A stretch of 16,631 nt of DNA, taken from positions 1-16,631 of the forward strand of contig JBPCTQ010000366.1 of assembly GCA_051011595.1 (NCBI GenBank). Direction: 5' to 3'. Position numbers and translations under genes: made by a program. Source of the stretch: JAOUEE01 sp051011595. GTDB lineage: Bacteria > Actinomycetota > Acidimicrobiia > Acidimicrobiales > SHLQ01. Below, piece by piece: positions 6,318 to 13,131 of this stretch. The notes under the pieces were generated by a model that was not told where the DNA came from, did not search any database, and saw nothing but the letters and a program-made list of their open reading frames with translations. How positions within the stretch are numbered: the stretch's first letter is position 1; every line of letters begins with the position of its first letter.

Positions 6318-7316
6318 ATGCCCCGCCTGACCATCCACTACGACCTCCGGCACCCACCACAGTTCGGCGTGAGCGGCGCCGACATCTACGCCGCTGCCCT
6401 CGACCAGATCGCCTGGGCCGATGCCAACGGCTTCGAGCGAGTCGGCTTCGGCGAGCACCACCAGTCGCCCGACGGCTACATCCCGTCGCCGCTCGTCGTG
6501 GCCGGCGCAGTCGGGGCCGCCACGACGAACATCCGCTGCCTGGTGTCGACCATCGTCGCTCCCCTACACGATCCCATCCGTTTGGCCGAAGACATCGCGG
6601 TGGCCGACAACTGCCTGGGCGGGCGCCTCGACGTGGCCATCGCCGCCGGGTACGTGCGTGACGACTTCGCCGCCTTCGACAAGGACTTCGCCGGACGGGG
6701 CCGATTCATGGAAGAGGTTGTGCCGCTGCTGCGCCGCGCCTGGAGCGGCGAACCCTTCGAGCACAACGGCACCAACGTGTGCGTCACGCCCCGACCGGTC
6801 CAAGAGCCCATGCCCATCCTCATGGGCGGTTCCACCCGCAAGACCATCAACCGGGCCGCCCGGTTGGCCGACGGGTTCCGCCCGCCGATGCCCGGCCTGT
6901 GGAAGATCTGGCGTCAGGAGTGCGAGAACGCGGGCCGCCCCGACCCCGGTCCATTGCCGCCCACCGGTCCCATGTTCCTCTGGGTCACCACCGACAACAA
7001 GGAACACACCTGGAACTGGCTGGAGCCACACGTCCTGCACCAGGTCAACAGCTACGCCGAGTGGACCCATGCGGCGTGGGGCCGAGCCGCCGGCCCCTTC
7101 ATCCCGGCCACCGGCCTCGACGACCTGCGCCAGGGAGACACGTACCAGGTGCTGACTCCCGACGAGACGATCGAGCTGGCGAACTCCCTGGGCCACGACG
7201 GCGAGCTGCGGTTCAGCCCCCTGCTGGCCGGCATCGAACCGGCAAAGGCCCAGGCGATGCTCCGCCTGTTGGAGCGCGAGGTGCTACCCGCAATCGGAGA
7301 CCCGTCGCCGAGCTGA
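6318..7316 (+). CDS. LLM-class (luciferase-like) flavin/F420-dependent oxidoreductase
   Basis: A 332-aa TIM-barrel oxidoreductase of the bacterial luciferase-like superfamily. Such enzymes use FMN or coenzyme F420 to oxidise, reduce or monooxygenate small organic substrates; the substrate here is not predictable. Supporting motifs are FERVGFGEHHQSPDGYIPSP near residues 39-58, DPIRLAEDIAVAD (about 85-97), the GRLDVAIAAGY region (102-112) and PMPILMGGSTRKTINRAARLADGF around 165-188, all standard for the family. Length is typical. The ATG lies five bases after the acetyltransferase stop, without a Shine-Dalgarno, suggesting a two-gene operon. It converges with a small hypothetical gene 28 bp away, and no terminator hairpin is obvious between them. 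Confidence 0.9.
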   Translation: MPRLTIHYDLRHPPQFGVSGADIYAAALDQIAWADANGFERVGFGEHHQSPDGYIPSPLVVAGAVGAATTNIRCLVSTIVAPLHDPIRLAEDIAVADNCLGGRLDVAIAAGYVRDDFAAFDKDFAGRGRFMEEVVPLLRRAWSGEPFEHNGTNVCVTPRPVQEPMPILMGGSTRKTINRAARLADGFRPPMPGLWKIWRQECENAGRPDPGPLPPTGPMFLWVTTDNKEHTWNWLEPHVLHQVNSYAEWTHAAWGRAAGPFIPATGLDDLRQGDTYQVLTPDETIELANSLGHDGELRFSPLLAGIEPAKAQAMLRLLEREVLPAIGDPSPS

Positions 7317-7344
7317 TACCCGACTCGCCGGTCATCGCCAATCG

Positions 7345-7800
7345 TCAGCCGGGGACCCAGAGGTCGCCGGCCGACACGGTCGCCAGTCGGAATCGCCCCG
7401 TGGTCCTGGTCCGCTTCGCTTTCGCGTTGTAGTACCAGATGTCGTCGTGTTCGGCTTCGAGGTCGAGTACCACCCATCCCTCACCCAGCGCCGTCACGGT
7501 CCAGCGCACCACCACATCGGTCGCATGGAACTCGAAGTAGGCGAAAGCTGTGGGCGTGCCGTCCCGCTGCCAGTGTTGCGGTGGCCCGGCGGCCTCGAAC
7601 GTGTCACCGACGACCAGGCACTCGTCGACCGGGTGATCCACGATCGACAGCAAGGCGACCCGCGGCGACGCCTCGACAACCAGATTGCGGGTCTCGACCG
7701 AGACGGCCAAACGCCCGTCCAAGACCCGGTAGCCGCCCGACACCAGCTCGAAGAGCTGGTCCCCGTCCTGGTGGTGGATGGTGAGGTGGTCGAGCTTCAC
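7345..7800 (-). CDS. Hypothetical protein, last gene of the riboflavin operon
   Basis: A 151-aa protein that I do not recognise. It has no signal peptide or transmembrane segment. The sequence is rich in short alternating hydrophobic stretches (VVRWTVTALGEGWVVLDLEAEHDD, around 93-117, as one example), which suggests a mainly beta fold. It has a basic patch NAKAKRTRTTGR (125-136) and ends DLWVPG. The start is GTG 7800, 19 bases after the stop of the D-cysteine desulfhydrase gene, on the same strand, so it probably belongs to that transcript. GC-rich codon use matches its neighbours. Coding status is supported by length, position and typical composition, not by homology. Confidence 0.6.
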   Translation of the reverse strand: MKLDHLTIHHQDGDQLFELVSGGYRVLDGRLAVSVETRNLVVEASPRVALLSIVDHPVDECLVVGDTFEAAGPPQHWQRDGTPTAFAYFEFHATDVVVRWTVTALGEGWVVLDLEAEHDDIWYYNAKAKRTRTTGRFRLATVSAGDLWVPG

Positions 7801-7819
7801 TGGTCGGACTCAGCCCCGG

Positions 7820-8791
7820 TCAGAACTCATCGACGTAGGCGAAGAGGCCGGGCTGGCCGCCGGTGTGGAGGAACACCACGTCGCCGGCCGGGTCGAGCTC
7901 GGGCAGCCGGGCCAGCACCAGGGCGAAGGCTTTGGCGGTGTACACCGGATCGAGCAGCACCCCTTCGCTGCGGGCCAACAGCCCGATGGCGGCATGCGAC
8001 TCGGGTGTGACGATGCCGTAGCCGTCGCCCAGGAACGAGTCGTCGACCTCCAGGGTCACCTCACCGTCCAACGGGTCGTCGAGCAACAAGGCGGTGCGGC
8101 CCACGACGTCCTCGATGGTGGCCTTGGTCGCGGCCGCTGATTCGTAGACGGCAACCGCCACCACGTTCACATCGTGACCGCCGATGGCTGCCCCCAGCAT
8201 CAACCCGGCCGAGGTGCCGCCCGTCGATGCCGGCGTGAAGACATGACTGGGCACCACTCCCACCTGACCCAGCTGGTCGGCCAGCTCGCCCACCATGTGC
8301 ACGTACCCGAGTGCACCCACCGGTGACGAACCGCCCGGGTCGATGAAGTATCGGCCAGGGTCGGCCTCGGCCAGCTCACCGGCCTTCACCATCGCCGCGT
8401 CGGCATCGGGAACCACGTGAACGGTGGCGCCCAACACGTCGTCGAGCAGACGGTTCCCCGACGTGGTGTAGGCCTCGGTCGCCCGATCGACCGACTCGAT
8501 CAGGACCAGATCACAAGCGAGGCCGACGACATTGGCGGCCGCCGCGGTCTGGCGGGCGTGGTTGGACTGCACTGCCCCGAAAGTGACGACACCGGTGGCG
8601 TGGGATGCCAGGGCATCACCCAACAAGAACTCCAGTTTCCGGGTCTTGTTGCCCCCGAAGGCCAGCCCCGAGCAGTCGTCACGTTTGAGCCACACCAGTG
8701 GACCACCCACTTCCGCCTGCAGGCGGCGGCAGGGTTGCAGCGGCGTGGGCCAATGGCCCAAGGCCGCCCGAGCGAAGCCGTCGAGGCCCAC
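7820..8791 (-). CDS. dcyD: D-cysteine desulfhydrase (ACC deaminase/DcyD family)
   Basis: A 323-aa fold-type II PLP enzyme that would degrade D-cysteine to pyruvate, ammonia and sulfide. Lys49 in GGNKTRKLE is the PLP lysine, and GAVQSNHARQTAAAA (72-86) holds the Ser-Asn pair that contacts substrate. Two positions separate D-cysteine desulfhydrases from true ACC deaminases: deaminases have Glu in DPVYEGK and Leu in HLGG. This protein has Thr285 in DPVYTAK and Thr310 in HTGG, the desulfhydrase form, so an ACC deaminase role is unlikely. GTG 8791 starts three bases after the ribH stop codon, which places it in the riboflavin operon and suggests translational coupling. PLP-dependent sulfur metabolism is not an obvious partner of riboflavin synthesis. 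Confidence 0.85.
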   Translation of the reverse strand: MGLDGFARAALGHWPTPLQPCRRLQAEVGGPLVWLKRDDCSGLAFGGNKTRKLEFLLGDALASHATGVVTFGAVQSNHARQTAAAANVVGLACDLVLIESVDRATEAYTTSGNRLLDDVLGATVHVVPDADAAMVKAGELAEADPGRYFIDPGGSSPVGALGYVHMVGELADQLGQVGVVPSHVFTPASTGGTSAGLMLGAAIGGHDVNVVAVAVYESAAATKATIEDVVGRTALLLDDPLDGEVTLEVDDSFLGDGYGIVTPESHAAIGLLARSEGVLLDPVYTAKAFALVLARLPELDPAGDVVFLHTGGQPGLFAYVDEF

Positions 8792-8794
8792 GGT

Positions 8795-9259
8795 TCAGCC
8801 GAGCAGTTTGGTGAGGTTGGCCATCTCGATGGCCGCCACCGCGGCGTCGCCACCCTTGTTGCCGGCCTTGGTGCCGGCTCGTTCGAGCGCCTGCTCGATG
8901 GTGTCGGTGGTGAGCACACCGAAGATGCACGGCACGCCCGTGTCGGTGACCACCCGGCTCACACCCGATGCACACTCGCCGGCCACGTAGTCGAAGTGGG
9001 GTGTGGCCCCACGGATGACGGCGCCCAGGCAGATGACCGCATCGACGGTGCCCGACTTGGCCAGCATGCGGGTGGCGTGCGGGATCTCGAAGGCACCGGG
9101 CACCCAGATGAGCTGGATGTCGTCGTCGGCCACCCCGTGGCGAACCAAGGTGTCGGCGGCGGCGTCGACCAGATTGCGGACGATGGCGTCGTTGAACCGA
9201 CCGGCCACGATGCCCACCCGCAGGAACTGCCCGTCGAGTTTGACGCTGTGTTCGTTCAT
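8795..9259 (-). CDS. ribH: 6,7-dimethyl-8-ribityllumazine synthase
   Basis: A 154-aa lumazine synthase. It condenses 5-amino-6-ribitylaminouracil with 3,4-dihydroxy-2-butanone 4-phosphate, the penultimate step to riboflavin, and normally assembles as a pentamer or 60-mer shell. Visible signatures are AGRFN (19-23) with the substrate-stacking Phe22, PGAFEIP (54-60), GAVIRGATPHFDYV (79-92) with catalytic His88, and FGVLTTDTIEQALERAG (113-129) with Arg127, which contacts phosphate. Length is normal. Its ATG overlaps the ribBA stop as ATGA (9256-9259), so it is translationally coupled to ribBA, which makes one of its two substrates and starts the pathway to the other. Confidence 0.97.
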   Translation of the reverse strand: MNEHSVKLDGQFLRVGIVAGRFNDAIVRNLVDAAADTLVRHGVADDDIQLIWVPGAFEIPHATRMLAKSGTVDAVICLGAVIRGATPHFDYVAGECASGVSRVVTDTGVPCIFGVLTTDTIEQALERAGTKAGNKGGDAAVAAIEMANLTKLLG

Positions 9260-10503
9260 TTGGCTTCGATCACCTCTTCACCCACGACCTCCTCATCGGC
9301 CTCACCCTCGAGGAGATGACCCATGCGGCTGCGTTTGGTCTCGAGATACCTGATGTTCTCCGGGTTGGGGGCAGTACGGAGCGGCACCCGCCCGGTGATT
9401 TCGAGGGCGTAGCCGTCGAGGCCGCCGTACTTGGCCGGGTTGTTGGTCATCAGCCGCATCGTGGTGACACCCAGGTCGGCCAGGATCTGGGCACCCACGC
9501 CGTACTCGCGGCTGTCGATGGGGAGACCCTGGGCCAGGTTGGCGTCGACGGTGTCGGCCCCTTCGTCCTGGAGCTCGTAGGCCCGCAGCTTGTGGCCGAT
9601 GCCGATCCCCCGGCCCTCGTGACCACGCAGATACACCAGCACTCCACGGCCTTCCTCGCCGATTCGTTCGAGGGCGGCATCGAGCTGTGACCCACAGTCG
9701 CAGCGCAGTGACCCCAACAGATCGCCGGTGAGGCATTCACTGTGCACCCGCACCAGCACGTCGCTCTCACCTTCCAGCTCGCCCAGGACGTAGGCCACGT
9801 GCTCTTCGTCGTCGAGCATCGAGCGGTAGGCGACCGCGGCGAAGTCGCCGTAGCGGGTCGGGATACGGGCGGTGGCGAATCGTTCGACCAGCTTCTCCTG
9901 GCGGCGCCGGTACCGGATGAGGTCGGCGATGCTGATGACCAGTAGCCCGTGCCGTTCCCCGAACTCGACCAGGTCGGGTAGTCGGGCCATCGAACCGTCC
10001 TCGTTGACGAGCTCGCAGAGAACACCGACCGGCTCGCGTCCGGCCAGCCGGCACAGATCGATGGCGGCCTCGGTGTGGCCAGCCCGTTTGAGCACGCCGC
10101 CCTCTCGGGCTCGCAGCGGGAAGATGTGGCCCGGACGGTTGAACTCCTCGGCCCGCGCCATGGGACGGGACAGGGCCCGGACGGTGAGGGTGCGGTCGCC
10201 GGCGGAGATGCCCGTGCTGGTGCCCTCGATCACGTCGACGGTGACGGTGAACGCGGTGCGCATGGACTCGGTGTTCTCGGCCACCATCAACGGGAGTCGG
10301 AGCGACTCGGCTCGTTCGTCCGACATGGGCGCACAGATCACCCCGCTGGTGTGGCGGATCATGAACGTCATCTGCTCGTCGGTGACCGCGTCGGCGGCGA
10401 TGATGAGATCACCCTCGTTCTCGCGGTCTTCGTCGTCGACCACGATGAGGAACTCACCGCGCCGGTAGGCGTCGATGGCGTCTTCGATGGGAGCGAGGCT
10501 CAT
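9256..10503 (-). CDS. ribBA: Bifunctional 3,4-dihydroxy-2-butanone 4-phosphate synthase / GTP cyclohydrolase II
   Basis: A 415-aa fusion that opens both branches of riboflavin synthesis. The N-terminal RibB domain (1-200) converts ribulose 5-phosphate; it shows the acidic metal site DDEDRENEGDL (23-33), RPGHIFPL (123-130) and His143 in AGHTEAAIDL. The C-terminal RibA domain (about 205-390) opens GTP; it has the zinc ligands Cys257, Cys268 and Cys270, the YLRGHEGRGIGIG motif (291-303) and TNNPAKYGGL (353-362). Both domains keep their key residues, unlike fusions where one half has decayed. The tail after 390 is acidic and low in complexity. The ATG overlaps the ribE stop as ATGA (10500-10503). 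Longer upstream translation is ruled out because it would run through the ribE gene in another frame. Confidence 0.97.
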   Translation of the reverse strand: MSLAPIEDAIDAYRRGEFLIVVDDEDRENEGDLIIAADAVTDEQMTFMIRHTSGVICAPMSDERAESLRLPLMVAENTESMRTAFTVTVDVIEGTSTGISAGDRTLTVRALSRPMARAEEFNRPGHIFPLRAREGGVLKRAGHTEAAIDLCRLAGREPVGVLCELVNEDGSMARLPDLVEFGERHGLLVISIADLIRYRRRQEKLVERFATARIPTRYGDFAAVAYRSMLDDEEHVAYVLGELEGESDVLVRVHSECLTGDLLGSLRCDCGSQLDAALERIGEEGRGVLVYLRGHEGRGIGIGHKLRAYELQDEGADTVDANLAQGLPIDSREYGVGAQILADLGVTTMRLMTNNPAKYGGLDGYALEITGRVPLRTAPNPENIRYLETKRSRMGHLLEGEADEEVVGEEVIEAK

Positions 10504-11111
10504 GGGGTCTCCTGAGGTTGCGCCGACGCGAGCAGACGTTCGACGTGTTTGGCCAGCACGTCGGTTTCGACGTTGACCTTCGAACCCACCGCTCGGTGAC
10601 CGAAGGTGGTGTGGGCAAGGGTGTGCGGTATGAGGGCGATGGCGAAGCTGTCGTGGTCGACGGCGGCCACGGTGAGGCTCACGCCGTCGAGGGCCACCGA
10701 ACCCTTCTCGACGATGTAATGCCCCAGACCGGCGGGGAGGGCGAGGCGGATCAGCCGGGAGCCGTCGTCGAGGTCGTCGACGGCGGTGACGGAGGTGACG
10801 CCGTCGACATGGCCCTGCACGATGTGGCCGCCGAATCGGCCGTCGGCGGACAGCGGACGTTCGAGGTTCACCTGGTCCCCCGGCTCGAGGCCACCGATAT
10901 TGGTCCGGGCCAGCGTCGCGGGAACGGCATCGGCGGTCCAGCTGTCGGCGTCGAACGCCACCACGGTCAGACAGCAACCGTTGACCGCGATCGAGGCACC
11001 CAGCTCGACGTCGCCGAGCACGGTGGCGGCATCGATCACCACGAGGGCGCCATCACCTTGGGCCTGGATGGACCGGACCGAGCCGAGCTCCTCGACGATG
11101 CCAGTGAACAT
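10500..11111 (-). CDS. ribE: Riboflavin synthase, alpha chain
   Basis: A 203-aa riboflavin synthase that dismutates two lumazine molecules to riboflavin. It has the two internally repeated lumazine-binding barrels: the first starts MFTGIVEELG and holds VNGCCLTV (43-50); the second follows GGHIVQGHVDG (94-104) and holds DGVSLTV (142-148). MFTGIVEE is the near-invariant N-terminus and fixes the start at ATG 11111, although the frame stays open upstream into the riboswitch. Length is typical. It is the first gene of the operon and lies 64 bases after the end of the FMN aptamer. Its weak Shine-Dalgarno (GGAAAG) is in the loop and arm of a small hairpin. Confidence 0.97.
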   Translation of the reverse strand: MFTGIVEELGSVRSIQAQGDGALVVIDAATVLGDVELGASIAVNGCCLTVVAFDADSWTADAVPATLARTNIGGLEPGDQVNLERPLSADGRFGGHIVQGHVDGVTSVTAVDDLDDGSRLIRLALPAGLGHYIVEKGSVALDGVSLTVAAVDHDSFAIALIPHTLAHTTFGHRAVGSKVNVETDVLAKHVERLLASAQPQETP

Positions 11112-11129
11112 GAGCGGGTCTTTCCGCCC
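11112..11129 (-). promoter_or_regulatory. Hairpin masking the ribE ribosome binding site
   Basis: The RNA directly before the ribE AUG can fold as a six-pair stem with loop AAAGAC: GGGCGG pairs with CCGCUC, including one G-U pair. The Shine-Dalgarno-like GGAAAG spans the 5' arm and loop. This fits a riboswitch acting on translation. The competing antisequester strand was not identified. Confidence 0.45.
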
Positions 11130-11146
11130 TCGGAGCACGGCACGGA

Positions 11147-11168
11147 CCACGACCCCTACGGGTCGTGG
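11147..11168 (-). promoter_or_regulatory. Strong hairpin in the riboswitch expression platform
   Basis: CCACGACC (11147-11154) and GGTCGTGG (11161-11168) form a perfect eight-pair stem, extendable by one more pair, with a four-base loop. It lies between the FMN aptamer and ribE. No U-tract follows on the minus strand, so it is not a standard intrinsic terminator. It may be part of the switching platform or a pause/Rho-related structure. Confidence 0.55.
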
Positions 11169-11175
11169 AACTCGG

Positions 11176-11307
11176 CCCTCTCTCATCCGGACTGTCACCG
11201 TCGGCCCAGGACTCACACCTGATCAACCTCACCACAATGGCGAGGGTCGCGGGCTCGTCAGCGAAGCTGACTCACCGCCGGTAGGGAATTACACCCAACC
11301 CCGAGGG
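11176..11307 (-). promoter_or_regulatory. FMN riboswitch (RFN element)
   Basis: The minus-strand leader of ribE carries the conserved FMN aptamer blocks in order: GGGTGTAATTCCC, ACCGGCGGTGAGTC, AGCCCGCGA, a TGAGTCC region, GCCGACGGTGACAGTCCGGATGAGAGAG in part. The closing P1 stem is CCCTC (11307-11303) with GAGGG (11180-11176). A small GTCAGCTTCGCTGAC hairpin forms the variable arm. FMN binding should shut down the operon, giving feedback from the product of RibF, which is encoded about 1 kb further on. No U-tract terminator is seen before ribE, so control of translation is more likely than intrinsic termination. Confidence 0.95.
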
Positions 11308-11331
11308 TCTTCGATTCGATTGTGTGCGTCC

Positions 11332-11337
11332 AGTATG
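11332..11337 (-). promoter_or_regulatory. Candidate -10 element of the riboflavin operon
   Basis: CATACT on the minus strand lies 24 bases upstream of the riboswitch P1 stem, the right place for a transcript starting near 11325. The -35 position (11355-11360, TGCTAC) is weak and directly abuts the 26-bp palindrome. Confidence 0.35.
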
Positions 11338-11360
11338 GGACCGCAACGCCGACCGTAGCA

Positions 11361-11386
11361 GTTTTCTAGAACATGTTCTAGAAAAC
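11361..11386. promoter_or_regulatory. Perfect 26-bp palindrome, KstR/TetR-type operator
   Basis: Half-site GTTTTCTAGAACA followed by its exact reverse complement, centred between 11373 and 11374. The core TAGAACATGTTCTA matches the published KstR operator pattern TNNAACNNGTTNNA for a TetR-family repressor of sterol and lipid catabolism in mycobacteria. It starts 16 bases after the permease stop codon and lies just upstream of the predicted riboflavin operon promoter. The T-run precedes and the A-run follows the stem on both strands, the opposite of an intrinsic terminator. The two-base core spacer excludes a LexA box. Which protein binds is an inference. Confidence 0.7.
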
Positions 11387-11401
11387 AGATGTCACAGGTT
11401 G

Positions 11402-12148
11402 TCAGTAGAACCCGAGCATGCTGCCGGCCAGCACGATCACGGCCACCACCAGGATCGGGCGAATCACCTTCTCCCCGCCGATCACGGCCACGCGGGCGCC
11501 GAGGGCGCCACCCACACCGAAACCAACCGACAACACAAGGGCGGCGGCCCAATCGACCTGATCCCGGGCGATGAAGACGGGCAGGGTGATGGCGGTCTGC
11601 ACGAGGATCACCACCACCTTGATGCTGTTGGCCCGGACCAGGTCGTACCCGGTGCGCGACAGGGCCAGCAGCAACAACAACCCGACCCCGGCCTGGAAGG
11701 CACCGCCGTACACACCGACCAGGAAATACAGCGGACCGCTCAGCCACCACGGCCACAAGGTCCGCTCGTCGTCGACCGGGCGGGTGCGGGTGGCCTGCCA
11801 CAACGACAGAACGAGCAGCGGCACCATCAACAACCCGAAGGCTCGCTCGAACGCCTCGTCGGTCACCCCGCTGATGGCCACGGCTCCCACCAGCGCGCCG
11901 GCCAGGGTGGGCAAGATCACCGGCAGCGCAGCCCGCAGCCCCGACACACCCAGGCGACGGAACTCGACGGTGGCCCCCAGGTTCTGCACCAGCACACCCA
12001 CGCGGTTGGTGCCGTTGGCCACCGTTCCCGGCACACCCACCAGGTTGAGCAAGGGCACGGTGATCAGCGAACCGCCGCCGGCATTGGTGTTGATGATGCC
12101 GGCCACCACCCCACCGACCGCGAGCAGCAGACCCTCACCGAAGGTCAA
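11402..12148 (-). CDS. TauE/SafE-family membrane permease (putative sulfite/organosulfur exporter)
   Basis: A 248-aa integral membrane protein with about seven or eight hydrophobic segments. Signatures of the TauE/SafE (DUF81) family are GIINTNAGGGSLITVPLL (17-34), the equivalent second-half motif GVYGGAFQAGVGLLLL, and NGTNRVGVLVQN (45-56). Members move sulfite, sulfonates or other small anions across the cytoplasmic membrane; the substrate here is unknown. The start is TTG 12148: the ribF stop TGA is in the same frame only two codons upstream, and the next candidate GTG codons would delete part of the first membrane helix. It is probably coupled to ribF translation and transcribed with it. 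The desulfhydrase gene, which would make sulfide, is 2.6 kb away. Confidence 0.85.
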   Translation of the reverse strand: MTFGEGLLLAVGGVVAGIINTNAGGGSLITVPLLNLVGVPGTVANGTNRVGVLVQNLGATVEFRRLGVSGLRAALPVILPTLAGALVGAVAISGVTDEAFERAFGLLMVPLLVLSLWQATRTRPVDDERTLWPWWLSGPLYFLVGVYGGAFQAGVGLLLLLALSRTGYDLVRANSIKVVVILVQTAITLPVFIARDQVDWAAALVLSVGFGVGGALGARVAVIGGEKVIRPILVVAVIVLAGSMLGFY

Positions 12149-12151
12149 GGG

Positions 12152-13105
12152 TCAGTCCGCGCTCAGCAATCGGCGTGCGTCGGCCACATCGGCGTGCATC
12201 TGCTCGACCAGGGCTTCGACCCCGTCGAACTTCACCTGGCCCCGCAAGTGGTGCGTGAACCGCACCCCGACCCGCTCGCCGTAGAGATCACCGTCGAAGT
12301 CGATCACGTGGGCCTCGAGTAGGAGCCGACCGTGTTCGTCGTAGAACGTTGGACGGGTGCCCACCGAGACGGCCGCGGCGTGAACCGAGGTGTCGGGCCG
12401 CACCAACCAGCCGCTGTACACACCATCGGCGGGCAAGAGGATGGACTCATCGACACTGACATTGGCGGTGGGAAATCCGAGTCCTCGACCGTTCCCATCG
12501 CCCGTCTCGACCACTCCTCTGACCTCGTAGGGACGGGTGAGCATCCGGTTGGCGGCGTCGAGATCGCCGCGGGCCAACGCTCGGCGAATGGCCGTGGACG
12601 ACACCTGCTCGTGGTCGCGGGCGGGCCGGCCGTCGAGCCCCACCAGGCCCAGCCCGAGCACCTCGAAGCCCAATTCGGCCCCCCGCCGTTCGAGGAGGGC
12701 AACGTTGCCGAGACGTTGGTGGCCGAAGTGGAAGTCCTCCCCCACCACCACCAGCCGAGCCGCCAGGCAACCGGAGATGACCTCCTCGACGAACTCGTCG
12801 GCCGACTCCTTGGAGCGGTCGTGATCGAAGGGCACCACCAGGCAGTAGTCGACCCCGGTGGTGGCCAGCAGTTCGAGTTTCTGATCGAGATCGGTCAACA
12901 ACGGCGGCGCCGACTCGGGGCGCACGATCTGGGCCGGGTGGTTGTCGAAGGTGACCACCGCCGACGCCAGGCCTCGGTCGGCAGCCAGGGCCCGCACCTC
13001 GGCGATGACCTGCTGGTGACCACGATGCACACCGTCGTAGAACCCGATGGTGAGCGCCGTCGGTTCATCGATCTCACAGGAGGCTGGATCCCGCAGCACG
13101 CGCAT
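12152..13105 (-). CDS. ribF: Bifunctional riboflavin kinase / FAD synthetase
   Basis: A 317-aa enzyme that phosphorylates riboflavin to FMN and adenylates FMN to FAD. The N-terminal nucleotidyltransferase domain has IGFYDGVHRGHQ (20-31), the GEDFHFG motif and VSSTAIRRAL. The C-terminal kinase domain has GRGLGFPTANV and GTRPTF, then LEAHVIDFDGDLYGE. Length is typical. ATG 13105 gives the standard N-terminus; the frame stays open upstream but runs into truB. It lies 26 bases after the truB stop and has no Shine-Dalgarno. A TACCCT motif ends six bases before the ATG, suggesting an additional leaderless promoter inside the operon. Its product FMN is the ligand of the riboswitch nearby. Confidence 0.96.
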   Translation of the reverse strand: MRVLRDPASCEIDEPTALTIGFYDGVHRGHQQVIAEVRALAADRGLASAVVTFDNHPAQIVRPESAPPLLTDLDQKLELLATTGVDYCLVVPFDHDRSKESADEFVEEVISGCLAARLVVVGEDFHFGHQRLGNVALLERRGAELGFEVLGLGLVGLDGRPARDHEQVSSTAIRRALARGDLDAANRMLTRPYEVRGVVETGDGNGRGLGFPTANVSVDESILLPADGVYSGWLVRPDTSVHAAAVSVGTRPTFYDEHGRLLLEAHVIDFDGDLYGERVGVRFTHHLRGQVKFDGVEALVEQMHADVADARRLLSAD

Positions 13106-13111
13106 AGAGGC

Positions 13112-13117
13112 AGGGTA
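13112..13117 (-). promoter_or_regulatory. Candidate leaderless -10 element of ribF
   Basis: TACCCT on the minus strand fits TANNNT and ends exactly six bases before the ribF ATG, the same spacing as at the RCC1 gene. No clear -35 element is seen. It could give ribF expression independent of the translation operon. Confidence 0.4.
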
Positions 13118-13131
13118 GCGACCGCGCCCGC

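Noticed and set aside
7317..7344. Terminator between the convergent luciferase-like and hypothetical genes
   Set aside because: I found no stem of useful length and no T-tract on either strand in these 28 bases.
7820..8791. ACC deaminase identity
   Set aside because: The deaminase-specific Glu and Leu are both Thr here (285 and 310), the pattern of D-cysteine desulfhydrase.
8417..9319. Plus-strand open frame of 300 codons opposite ribH and the desulfhydrase
   Set aside because: It is antisense to two clear enzymes, has no recognisable domain and is a normal by-product of GC-rich codon use.
9256..10977. 573-aa version of RibBA
   Set aside because: The upstream 158 codons are a second frame through ribE; MSLAPIEDAI at 10503 fits the family and overlaps the ribE stop as ATGA.
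10500..11216. Longer ribE protein starting inside the riboswitch
   Set aside because: The 35 extra residues would be encoded by the aptamer 3' end and platform; MFTGIVEE at ATG 11111 is the conserved N-terminus of the family.
11361..11386. Palindrome as an intrinsic transcription terminator for the permease gene
   Set aside because: The stem is AT-rich, the T-run comes before and the A-run after the stem on both strands, and no U-tract follows in either direction.
11361..11386. Palindrome as a second LexA box
   Set aside because: The arms read GAAC-N2-GTTC; the LexA pattern, present at 5763-5776, needs four bases between the arms and a C before GAAC.
11324..12322. Long plus-strand open frame (332 codons) opposite the permease and ribF
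   Set aside because: It is rich in His, Gln and Gly, shows no family motif and is the mirror of two well-supported genes in high-GC DNA.
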